This document shows positions 1 through 6,971 of a DNA stretch of 7,101 nucleotides, piece after piece; within the stretch, counting starts at the first letter, position 1, and each line of letters opens with the position of its first letter. The notes beneath the pieces are model-generated. The model searched no databases, was not told where the DNA came from, and was given only the letters and a program-made list of their open reading frames with translations. Position numbers and translations under genes: made by a program. Source of the DNA: a bacterium UBP7_UBA7824 (GTDB taxonomy: Bacteria > UBP7 > UBA6624); NCBI GenBank assembly GCA_002501535.1, contig DLTY01000044.1, positions 1-7,101 on the forward strand, read 5' to 3'.

Positions 1-2577
1 CGAATCTGTGACTTCATTTTTTTTATACCATTCAGTTTTGAGATTTTTTAGATCTTGTTCATTTGCATCTTCAAAAATATATGAATAGATTGACAGCTTC
101 TCTTGTTCTTCATAGGATCCTGGTAGCATTCCAAAAAATGGTATTGCAATTTCTGGATCAGCTTTTGTTTCCGATTTTTTTATGTTAGCGACTGATTCAT
201 GTAGCATTTCAGCAAAAAGCTCTAAACCTAATTGCCAAATATGTCCAGATTGATTTGTTCCTAAAACTTCACCAGCACCGCGAAGCTCAAGGTCAGCTTT
301 TGCTATAGAGAATCCGGCTCCCAAATCACTATATTGAGCAAGTTTTTTGAGTCTTTCTTCTACTTTTTTTGAAGTTGGAGAACCAGGGGGGGTGAAAAAA
401 CAAGCTGTACCTTTTTTATCCCTCCTTCCAATCCTGCCTCTTAACTGATGAAGCTGGGCAAGACCTAATCTTGTTGCATCCTCTACGATAATTGTGTTTG
501 CATTGTCAAAATCAACTCCATTTTGGATTATTGTTGTTGTTAGAAGTATTGATTTTTCGTTGTTTGTAAATTCAATCATCCGATTTTCTATTGTTTTTGG
601 ATTTAGTCTTCCGTGAATCGTAATGACATTTTCAAATCGATCATTGAGCCAGGATTCTCGTTTTTTTATTGTGTCTATTTTGTTATGAAGAAAGAAAACT
701 TTGCCATTTTTTTGCATTTCATTTTCTATAAGTTTTACTGCATCATTTTCATTCCATTTTTTTATTACTGTTTTTATGGGCAGTCTACCCCTTGGAGGGG
801 TGGTTATTGTTGTTGCATCCTTTAATCCAACCAATGACGTGAATAGGGTTCTTGGGATTGGAGTTGCAGATAATGTCAAAACATCTACATTTTTATTTTT
901 TAAAGTTATTTTTTCTTTATGTTTGACTCCGAATCTTTGTTCTTCATCGATTATTAGTAATCCAAGTTTTTCAAAATTTATTTTTTCATTAAGTAATGCA
1001 TGTGTTCCGACGATAAAACAGCATGATCCATTTTTTATTTCAGAATAAGCTTTATTCCTTTCTGCTGCTGATGTCATTCTGGACAGATTGAAACATTTGA
1101 TATCAAAATCTTTCAATCTACGTTTTATTCTTCTGTAATGTTGTTGAACTAGAACTGTAGTTGGTGCCAGCAGTGCAACTTGAAAATTATTCATCAACAC
1201 TCTGAATGCTGCCCTTAAGGCAACTTCTGTTTTTCCATAGCCAACATCACCTGCAAGAATCCGATTCATTATTTTTTCTGAAGACATGTCTTGAAATATT
1301 TCATTGAGAGCAAGAAGCTGTTCACTTGTTAATTTATGTGGGAATTTTTTCGAAAAGAGAGATTCAAGTTCAAGATCTTTTTTCCAAAACAACTCCCTCT
1401 TCGCATTTTTTCTAGCGTTGTATAGCTTGAATAAATCTTTTGCAAATTGAAGTGTTTCTTTTTTGGTTTTATGTACTTTTTTCTTCCACTTCTTGCCGCC
1501 AAGTTTGTCAAGTTTTTTTACTTGAGGGCCTATGTATCTTTGTATTCTAGTTAGCAGCATTATTGGAACAAGTATTTCATCCGATCCATCAAAAACTAAT
1601 CTCAAGAATTCTTTTTTCCTGCCTGAAACCGTTGCTATTTTTAATCCTCCAAATTTACAAATACCATGATCTTTATGGACAAGATGATCACCAATTTGCA
1701 AATTGTCTAAAGAGAATATTCTTTTTTTTGTTTTCTGGCTTGAAGGCTTCGGTGAAACCCATATTTTTAAATCTTCCCAATATTCATGTGATGTTAAGTT
1801 TGTATCCCACTCTCTACCCCAGCCACATTGAATCAGGTCCACTCCTTTTTCTGCCAGGAAATTTTTCCATTTTTCTTCTTCACCAACATTAGAAAAGATG
1901 TTATCACTATAAGTGATTCTGAATATGTCTTCTGTGTTAGGGAAGCCAGTAATTCTAGTTATTTTTAAATCTTTTGGAAGGTTTGCTTTATCTTGGATTT
2001 CTCCATCTCTATACAGCCACCAATGTCCTAAATTTGCATAATCTTCTTCAAGTATATTGTCACCTTCAACCAAAGGGGTTATTGCAATTTCTTTATATCT
2101 AGGATCATCCAAGGTTTCTCCAAAAAGCTCAATATCAATAGGTCCTTGTTCATTTGGTGTAAATATATAAAGGCGATCTCCAGACATAAACCATTCTCCG
2201 ACCGCCTCTGGTTTGTAGGATTTTCTGGTGTATCCAATCAGATCAAGGTATTCTTTGAGCGAGTGTTTTTTATGAATTTTTTGACCACTCTTCCAAAGGA
2301 TATCTTGTTTTGATTTTTTATTTATTTTTATGATTTCTTTATATGTCAGTATCAAAATTCCTTTATTCTTAACAGGAAGGCAATTCTCTTTTATAGGTCT
2401 ATATGATTTTTTAAATATTTTTTGAAAAACTCTTAAATCACTCTCAGGAACAACAAGGACAGATTTTTTTTGTTTTGCAAGTATTATTGCTGAAAGAAGA
2501 AGGGGAGATGGTGAGCCAAACGATTGCGGAAGGTCGATTTTTTTTAATTTACTTGCTAGTTTTTTTGGTAATTTCAA
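1..2577 (-). CDS. mfd: Transcription-repair coupling factor Mfd (partial, C-terminus beyond window)
   Basis: Mfd is a cytoplasmic SF2 DNA translocase that pushes stalled RNA polymerase off DNA and recruits UvrA for nucleotide excision repair. The frame is open for 859 codons from TTG at 2577 to base 1. A stop lies 11 codons upstream (2608-2610) and the first in-frame ATG is near codon 131, so TTG is the probable start; it overlaps the stop of the upstream lipoprotein gene. Visible parts: a UvrB-like N-terminal segment (about 14-165), RNA-polymerase-interacting domain (GDHLVHKDHG from about 296, later KLGGKKW), Walker A GDVGYGKTE with Lys449, DEEQRFG at 544-550, LSATPIPRTL, motif VI QLRGRIGR at 711-718, the translocation motif around 753-780 (GAGF...LELRGAGEVLG) and the start of the C-terminal TRCF domain. 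E. coli Mfd has 1148 residues with the interaction domain near 480, so the N-terminal region here is about 180 residues shorter. Identity is certain; the exact start is less so. Confidence 0.95.
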   Translation of the reverse strand, partial: MKLPKKLASKLKKIDLPQSFGSPSPLLLSAIILAKQKKSVLVVPESDLRVFQKIFKKSYRPIKENCLPVKNKGILILTYKEIIKINKKSKQDILWKSGQKIHKKHSLKEYLDLIGYTRKSYKPEAVGEWFMSGDRLYIFTPNEQGPIDIELFGETLDDPRYKEIAITPLVEGDNILEEDYANLGHWWLYRDGEIQDKANLPKDLKITRITGFPNTEDIFRITYSDNIFSNVGEEEKWKNFLAEKGVDLIQCGWGREWDTNLTSHEYWEDLKIWVSPKPSSQKTKKRIFSLDNLQIGDHLVHKDHGICKFGGLKIATVSGRKKEFLRLVFDGSDEILVPIMLLTRIQRYIGPQVKKLDKLGGKKWKKKVHKTKKETLQFAKDLFKLYNARKNAKRELFWKKDLELESLFSKKFPHKLTSEQLLALNEIFQDMSSEKIMNRILAGDVGYGKTEVALRAAFRVLMNNFQVALLAPTTVLVQQHYRRIKRRLKDFDIKCFNLSRMTSAAERNKAYSEIKNGSCCFIVGTHALLNEKINFEKLGLLIIDEEQRFGVKHKEKITLKNKNVDVLTLSATPIPRTLFTSLVGLKDATTITTPPRGRLPIKTVIKKWNENDAVKLIENEMQKNGKVFFLHNKIDTIKKRESWLNDRFENVITIHGRLNPKTIENRMIEFTNNEKSILLTTTIIQNGVDFDNANTIIVEDATRLGLAQLHQLRGRIGRRDKKGTACFFTPPGSPTSKKVEERLKKLAQYSDLGAGFSIAKADLELRGAGEVLGTNQSGHIWQLGLELFAEMLHESVANIKKSETKADPEIAIPFFGMLPGSYEEQEKLSIYSYIFEDANEQDLKNLKTEWYKKNEVTDS

Positions 2578-4556
2578 TTTTGATTTTCTATTTGAAAAAT
2601 TAATACTCTATTTGTCCCAGGGTTTGTAACGGCTATAAAATTTTGATCATCTGAAACTGTTACACCAAAAGGGTTATCAAAAAGCCTTGAGCCGAACTGT
2701 TCGTTTCCATACATGATTCTTAACACTTGGTTTTCATCCCACGCTTGAATTCGAGAGTTGCCTGTGTCTGAAACAAACAGCCAACCATTATTGAAAGTAA
2801 TCCCATGTGGCGCTAAAAGCTCTGCGGGGCCAACGCCATTTAAGCCAATTTTTTTGACCTCACCACCATCAGAGTTATAGCCAATAATTGAACCAATTGC
2901 TTCATCAGGAACCCATAAAAGATTTTCATTTCCCCATTCGATATCTGTTGGTTGGGCAAATGGGGTGGATATCTTTTTGTTTAATACAAATTGTTTTGTT
3001 TTTTCCTCTAGTTTTTTAGTTTCTGTATTCATGATTTGCATTTTTGCTTTGCTTCCATCTTCATTAAGCAGCACAGCAGTAGATCTTTTTTTATCTATTG
3101 CCCAAATTCCCATTGGGCTTGATGTTAAGCCTTCAATTTTATTGACACCTTTTGACCATTCGACCAATTCATTGTCTTCTACTTTGTATATGAGATCTTT
3201 TCTAACATCTGAAATATAAAGTTGATCATTGTGAATTGTTATATGTTTTGGTTCTAGCAGCGATCCTTTTAATCTGCTTACTACATTTCCATCCCAATCA
3301 AAATTAATCACCTCTCCATCGTTGTTGTAATGTACAGAAACCCAAAAACCATTTTTATGGGTAGCTATACCTGTAGGAAAGCCTATTTTGCCTTCACTGT
3401 ATAGTGGTTTTTCATGTATTAGCTTTAAAGTCTTGTCAACTGATTTTGGATTTGAGTTAGGTGGAAGTCTGGATAAATTTCTATCTTTCCATCTTTGTTT
3501 TAATGTCATGATTGCATTTGAGTTGCTGAATTGAATTGACGCTCTTGCTGCAGCCTGCAAAGCTCCTCCAGTTCCACCCATGTCAAGAAAGCTTTTCATC
3601 ATTGACTGCCTTAGTTTTTCATTCCCTTGTGCTTCAGCAATTTTTCCTAGGTAATACATTGCATCACCATTTTGAGGGTTAATTGACAGTGAGTTCCTGA
3701 ATGCAATTTCTGCATTTTCATAATCACCTTTGAAAAATAGTATCTTGCCTATGTTGTCCTGTATTATCGGATCATTGTTGGCATTTTTTATATCTGAAAG
3801 AAGCTCTACAGCAGCATCAAGGTTATCTTGATTTCTGTATATCGATAAAAGACTTCTGTATGCGGGTAAAAAAGTTGGCTCTAATTCAATCAAATTTTTC
3901 AAATGAACAAGCCCATATCCGTACCATTTATTATCTAGATATCTGTTTGCCCATGCGAATTCTTCCATTGCATCTTTAGTTCTTGGGATTTGATTTTCTG
4001 TCCATTCGATTTCACCATCCACCCCAAGATCTTTCACTAGTTTTTCTGTTGTTTTTGATATTAGTTGATACATATCTTCAATCTCAGATGACTCTTCAAT
4101 AATTTTTTTCTTTTGGTCGTCTTCAAATACATATATTGTTAATTTGACCTTATTATCTTCAGTGGTGTATTCTCCAAGATAAAATTTATCTATATCCAGG
4201 ATTTCATTCAAGATTCGAACTTCTTGCAGTTCGGGTAATCCTTTTAACAATCTAGCATGAGTGCCAATACTTGTTCCAAGCCAATGAGGGCTTGCAAAGC
4301 CCCATTCAAGTTCTTTTGGCTGTATCCTCCACTGAAGTCCAAATGTTGCAATATCGCCAATCCATAAATCCTCTTCTTCGACTTCCACTGGTGAAAATCC
4401 ATAAAATCCAAATACCGGTATTGCATCTCTTTGTTCCTGCATGGCATCCATTGTGACCTGCATTTTTTCCAAAGGGTTTTCTTCTTCTACAAAAATGTTT
4501 GTACATGATGCAAAAAATAAAACAAGCAATAATGACAATATGTTTTTTATTTTCAT
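2574..4556 (-). CDS. Lipoprotein with TolB/FlgO-like domain, TPR repeats and NHL beta-propeller
   Basis: No named gene is recognised. The N-terminus is a lipoprotein signal: basic MKIKN, a hydrophobic stretch and a lipobox FFASC with Cys18, predicting a lipid-anchored envelope protein. Residues about 45-185 resemble the TolB-N/FlgO-like fold: a run of leucines before a strand, then FYLGEY and LTIYVF strands, ending in a helix and LVKDLGV. Residues about 200-328 look like three to four TPR units (for example GDYENAEIAFRNSLSINP at 277-294). Residues about 390-657 hold roughly six NHL-like blades; the clearest are PHGITFNNGWLFVSDTGNSR (583-602) and NPFGVTV...NRVLIFQ (628-655). No catalytic motif is seen, so a binding or scaffolding role in the periplasm is inferred. 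The stop TGA overlaps the TTG of mfd, so the two are probably cotranscribed. The start ATG has no close Shine-Dalgarno; a GGAG lies about 22 nt upstream. The domain assignments come from sequence pattern only. Confidence 0.88.
   Translation of the reverse strand: MKIKNILSLLLVLFFASCTNIFVEEENPLEKMQVTMDAMQEQRDAIPVFGFYGFSPVEVEEEDLWIGDIATFGLQWRIQPKELEWGFASPHWLGTSIGTHARLLKGLPELQEVRILNEILDIDKFYLGEYTTEDNKVKLTIYVFEDDQKKKIIEESSEIEDMYQLISKTTEKLVKDLGVDGEIEWTENQIPRTKDAMEEFAWANRYLDNKWYGYGLVHLKNLIELEPTFLPAYRSLLSIYRNQDNLDAAVELLSDIKNANNDPIIQDNIGKILFFKGDYENAEIAFRNSLSINPQNGDAMYYLGKIAEAQGNEKLRQSMMKSFLDMGGTGGALQAAARASIQFSNSNAIMTLKQRWKDRNLSRLPPNSNPKSVDKTLKLIHEKPLYSEGKIGFPTGIATHKNGFWVSVHYNNDGEVINFDWDGNVVSRLKGSLLEPKHITIHNDQLYISDVRKDLIYKVEDNELVEWSKGVNKIEGLTSSPMGIWAIDKKRSTAVLLNEDGSKAKMQIMNTETKKLEEKTKQFVLNKKISTPFAQPTDIEWGNENLLWVPDEAIGSIIGYNSDGGEVKKIGLNGVGPAELLAPHGITFNNGWLFVSDTGNSRIQAWDENQVLRIMYGNEQFGSRLFDNPFGVTVSDDQNFIAVTNPGTNRVLIFQIENQN
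4503..4556 (-). other. Lipoprotein signal peptide with lipobox
   Basis: These are the first 18 codons of the NHL/TPR lipoprotein. They have lysines at positions 2 and 4, a leucine/valine/phenylalanine core and the lipobox FFASC. Cys18 would be lipidated by Lgt and become residue 1 after Lsp cleavage. The following residues (TNIFVEEE) contain no Asp at +2, the E. coli inner-membrane retention signal, so outer-membrane sorting is possible but not shown. Confidence 0.85.
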
Positions 4557-4651
4557 TGTTTTCTAATTGTAATTCTTTCTCCATTTGTTGGGGTTTCTTT
4601 TTTGGTGCTTTTTTTCAGAGGGTAAAGATTTATAATTTTGTTTAAGTATTT
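4557..4651. promoter_or_regulatory. Divergent intergenic region with promoters for both operons
   Basis: This is the only noncoding gap in the window, about 95 bp between the divergent starts of the lipoprotein gene (minus) and mltG (plus), so promoters for both units should lie here unless they sit inside coding sequence. On the plus strand there is an exact TATAAT at 4631-4636; no good TTGACA-like -35 is seen at normal spacing. The same AT-rich patch read on the minus strand gives TATAAA at 4634-4629, so the two promoters could overlap and compete. A purine-rich AGAGGGTAAAG at 4617-4627 is too far from the mltG start to act as a ribosome site. No operator palindrome or riboswitch was recognised. 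Confidence 0.5.
4631..4636 (+). promoter_or_regulatory. Candidate -10 box (TATAAT) for the mltG operon
   Basis: A perfect sigma-70 type -10 hexamer lies 15 bp before the TTG start of mltG. Transcription would begin around 4642-4644, giving a leader of only about 8-10 nt. That fits the lack of a Shine-Dalgarno upstream of the TTG. In sequence this AT-rich the hexamer can occur by chance and the -35 is weak, so this is a candidate only. Confidence 0.35.
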
Positions 4652-5671
4652 TTGAAAAATTTATATTATGCAATCTGCCTTTTTGGATTAGTTTTTTTTC
4701 TTTTCTTTGGGCCAACTGGTGCTTCTGGAAGTTATGTTCTTTGGAAGCCAGCCAACAATCAGGCTTCATTCAAGCCATATTCAATTCTGGCAAAACTTCA
4801 AGATCAAAATGTTATCAGGCATCCAATTGCTATTAAGCTGATTTGGTTTTTTAACAAAGGTGACAAAAGGGTTCATGCCGGACCACTTTTTTTAGATGGA
4901 ACTGAATGGGCTTGGGATATTGCCAAGAAGCTGGAGGTTTATAGACCGTATCATAAAGAAATTATGATTTATGAAGGCAAATCACTTGTTTCTTCATATA
5001 AAGATTTATGTGACTTGATTTTTGAAGGCCATGATTTTTGCAATAAAAAAGATTTTTATGATTTTTATTCAGGTTATGTTTTAGGAAATACCTATCAGCT
5101 TGACCTGATGGATGCTTTTGCTGTGAATGAGCCTGATTTAAACTTGTTTGAACTTTATCAAAAAAGGTTTTTGAGGATTATCAATCCCATCTTTTCCTAC
5201 TCAGTTGCCATTGCCGAAAGTAAAGATATACCTGCTGACGAAATGAATCGAATTTTCACCATAGCTTCAATAATTGAATCAGAAAGTAAAGTTGATAGAG
5301 AAAAAAAAATCATCTCTGGCGTTATCCAGAATCGAATTGATAAAAATATGAAATTTGAAATGGATGCAACAGTTATTTTTTGCTTTGAGCTTTCTTTGGA
5401 TTCTAGTTTTTTGACCACAGAAAGACCCGATAGATTGTTTTACAAGGATTTAGAAATAGATTGCGAATACAACACCTATAAAAATCCTGGATTGCCTCCT
5501 GGACCAATATCTGCGCCTGGTTTAGTGGCTCTTGATGCTGCAATAAATCCTTCAAGTCATAATTATTATTTTTACGTCCTTGAGCAAGATGGATTGCATC
5601 ATTACTTTTCGGAAACTTACGATGAGCATCTAGGTTATATAAAATTACTAAGGGGGATTTATTCAGAATGA
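4652..5671 (+). CDS. mltG: Endolytic murein transglycosylase MltG (YceG family)
   Basis: MltG is an inner-membrane-anchored lytic transglycosylase that cuts nascent glycan strands in the periplasm and is thought to set their length. The 339 residues match the family's usual length (340 in E. coli). An N-terminal hydrophobic segment (about residues 5-20) is the membrane anchor. The LysM-like part follows, with FLDGTEWAWDIAKKL and later YEGKS. The catalytic domain carries SIIESES, with Glu209 at the position of the catalytic Glu218 of E. coli, then DATVIF, YNTY (273-276) and GLPPGPISAPG (280-290). The family motif usually written EGxLxPDTY reads SGYVLGNTY here, a deviation outside the active site. 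The start is TTG: an in-frame TAA at 4643-4645 blocks extension, the ATG at 4668 is out of frame, and there is no clear ribosome site. The stop overlaps the next gene by ATGA. Identity is secure. Confidence 0.93.
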   Translation: MKNLYYAICLFGLVFFLFFGPTGASGSYVLWKPANNQASFKPYSILAKLQDQNVIRHPIAIKLIWFFNKGDKRVHAGPLFLDGTEWAWDIAKKLEVYRPYHKEIMIYEGKSLVSSYKDLCDLIFEGHDFCNKKDFYDFYSGYVLGNTYQLDLMDAFAVNEPDLNLFELYQKRFLRIINPIFSYSVAIAESKDIPADEMNRIFTIASIIESESKVDREKKIISGVIQNRIDKNMKFEMDATVIFCFELSLDSSFLTTERPDRLFYKDLEIDCEYNTYKNPGLPPGPISAPGLVALDAAINPSSHNYYFYVLEQDGLHHYFSETYDEHLGYIKLLRGIYSE

Positions 5672-6147
5672 TTTCAAAACCAATATTTTTTTCACAAAAT
5701 GTTGAAAGTATCAAGTTGGAGCAGTTGAAAAAATACAAAGCTGTTTTGATAGATGTTGATAACACTTTGACAAAACATCATGAAAAGAAATTGACTAAAG
5801 AAAAAAAACATTGGATTAAAAATCTGACAAAGAGTGGAAAAAGGATTGCCCTTGCATCCAATACTTCAAAATCAAGAGCAAAAAATTTATCTATAAAATT
5901 TGATATGGATGTTTTTGTTGCTTATAAACCTTTCCCTTTTGCCATTAAAAATTGGATGATAGAAAATGGATTCAAAAAAGATGAAGTTGTGATGATAGGA
6001 GATCAAATTTTTACCGATCACCTTGCGGCAATTTTTGCTAATATAGACTCTGTTTTGGTAAAGCCGATAACTAATAGAGACTTTATCGTGACCAGGTTAA
6101 TCTCTAGAAGGTTAGAAAAAATAATTTACAATCTATGGTCGAAATGA
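5668..6147 (+). CDS. YqeG-family HAD phosphatase (HAD subfamily IIIA)
   Basis: This is a small cytoplasmic HAD hydrolase of 159 residues, close in size to YqeG of Bacillus (about 170). All four HAD motifs are present: DVDNTLT with nucleophile Asp29 and acid/base Asp31, SNTS with Ser64, the lysine of AYKPFP (Lys87), and MIGDQIFTD with Asp112 and Asp117. The GDQ-FTD form of motif IV and the following LVKPI...R are characteristic of the YqeG group, whose members are annotated as phosphatases of mostly undefined substrate; no cap insertion is visible. The start ATG overlaps the mltG stop (ATGA), with AGGGGG at 5651-5656 as a plausible ribosome site about 11 nt upstream. The 3' end overlaps folD. 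The coupling suggests coexpression with cell-wall and folate genes, but the substrate cannot be inferred. The family call is strong; the function is open. Confidence 0.88.
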   Translation: MISKPIFFSQNVESIKLEQLKKYKAVLIDVDNTLTKHHEKKLTKEKKHWIKNLTKSGKRIALASNTSKSRAKNLSIKFDMDVFVAYKPFPFAIKNWMIENGFKKDEVVMIGDQIFTDHLAAIFANIDSVLVKPITNRDFIVTRLISRRLEKIIYNLWSK

Positions 6148-6971
6148 TAATTGATGGAAAAAATATTTCTTCACTCGTTAGAGCGGAGGTTAAAGAAAGA
6201 ATTTCTTCCATCAATAGAGAGGTTACATTGGCGGTTCTTCTCGTTGGCGACGATCCTGCTAGTTCGATTTATGTGAAAGCAAAAGAAAAAGCTGCTGCCG
6301 AAGTGGGTATTAACTCTCTTGTAAAGCGGGTTTCTGCTGAATCAACTCAAAAAGAGATTAATCAAATTATTGAATCCTGGGGAAATGATTCATTGATCGA
6401 TGGCATTTTAGTTCAATTGCCACTTCCTTCTCATTTGGACTCTGATGAATTGATTAGAAAAATTCCATCACATAAGGATGTTGATGGTTTAACTCCAGCC
6501 AGCCTTGGGGAGTTAGTTAGAGGCGAAAACATGATTGCATCCTGTACGCCAAAAGGATGCATGAGGCTTTTGGAGGAAGTCGGATGTGATCTCAATGGCA
6601 AAAACGCAATAGTTGTTGGAAGGAGCATTCTTGTTGGCTTTCCTATGGCAATTTTATTAACTCATGCTAATGCCACCGTAACCCTTGCTCATAGCAGGAC
6701 TGAAAAATTAAAAGATAAAATAAAAAAATCTGACATTGTTGTTGCAGCAACAGGGATTCCAAATTTGATAAAAGGAAACTGGATTAAAAAAGATGCTTAT
6801 GTTCTTGATGTTGGAATTACAAGAACTGAAAATGGTTTATGTGGGGATGTTGAATATAAACAAGCTTGCCATTTTGCTAAAGCAATAACACCAGTTCCAG
6901 GAGGCGTTGGACCCATGACTGTGGCCATGCTTTTGGAAAACGTATCCATTTTAGCATCTCTTAAAAAGTGA
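6135..6971 (+). CDS. folD: Bifunctional methylenetetrahydrofolate dehydrogenase/cyclohydrolase FolD
   Basis: FolD interconverts 5,10-methylene-THF, 5,10-methenyl-THF and 10-formyl-THF in the cytoplasm using NADP, supplying one-carbon units for purines and initiator tRNA formylation. The 278 residues fit the family (about 280-300). Visible in order: IIDGK near the start, the catalytic Tyr46-x3-Lys50 pair in YVKAK, DGILVQLPLP, KDVDGLTP, CTPKGCMRLL, the nucleotide-binding VVGRSILVGFP, DVGI, and the C-terminal ITPVPGGVGPMTVAMLL signature. The common GKP of the nucleotide loop reads GFP here, a mild variant. Two starts are possible: ATG at 6135 (13-nt overlap with the HAD gene) or ATG at 6144, which would overlap the HAD stop as ATGA like the other junctions and give MIIDGK. 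Neither has a good Shine-Dalgarno. The stop overlaps the next gene's GTG. Function is secure; the start is uncertain by three codons. Confidence 0.96.
   Translation: MVEMIIDGKNISSLVRAEVKERISSINREVTLAVLLVGDDPASSIYVKAKEKAAAEVGINSLVKRVSAESTQKEINQIIESWGNDSLIDGILVQLPLPSHLDSDELIRKIPSHKDVDGLTPASLGELVRGENMIASCTPKGCMRLLEEVGCDLNGKNAIVVGRSILVGFPMAILLTHANATVTLAHSRTEKLKDKIKKSDIVVAATGIPNLIKGNWIKKDAYVLDVGITRTENGLCGDVEYKQACHFAKAITPVPGGVGPMTVAMLLENVSILASLKK

Noticed and set aside
613..1048. Plus-strand open frames (70 and 115 codons) rich in Phe and Ser
   Set aside because: They lie antisense within the mfd helicase domain; the composition is the complement of lysine/glutamate-rich coding sequence and no motif is seen.
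1329..1892. A 60-codon minus-strand frame (1329-1511) and a 109-codon plus-strand frame (1563-1892)
   Set aside because: Both are shadows of mfd, whose own frame has recognisable Mfd motifs across this stretch.
1..2577. Possibility that mfd is a pseudogene, because no ATG-started frame covers it
   Set aside because: The frame is open over all 859 codons with motifs in the right order; only the TTG start and the window edge hide it.
2965..3219. Plus-strand 84-codon frame with a hydrophobic, signal-like start
   Set aside because: It is antisense to the NHL propeller region of the lipoprotein gene; the hydrophobicity is an expected artefact of AT-rich antisense frames.
4244..4769. Several overlapping small frames around the 5' end of the lipoprotein gene and mltG
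   Set aside because: They overlap well-supported genes in other frames and show no domain or ribosome site. The minus-strand frame 4563-4769 crosses the promoter gap but overlaps mltG and looks random.
5197..5765. Minus-strand frames of 73 and 120 codons
   Set aside because: They are antisense to the catalytic domain of mltG and the start of the HAD gene, both of which carry clear motifs.
6431..6628. Minus-strand 65-codon frame
   Set aside because: It is antisense to the centre of folD, whose signature motifs occupy the plus strand.
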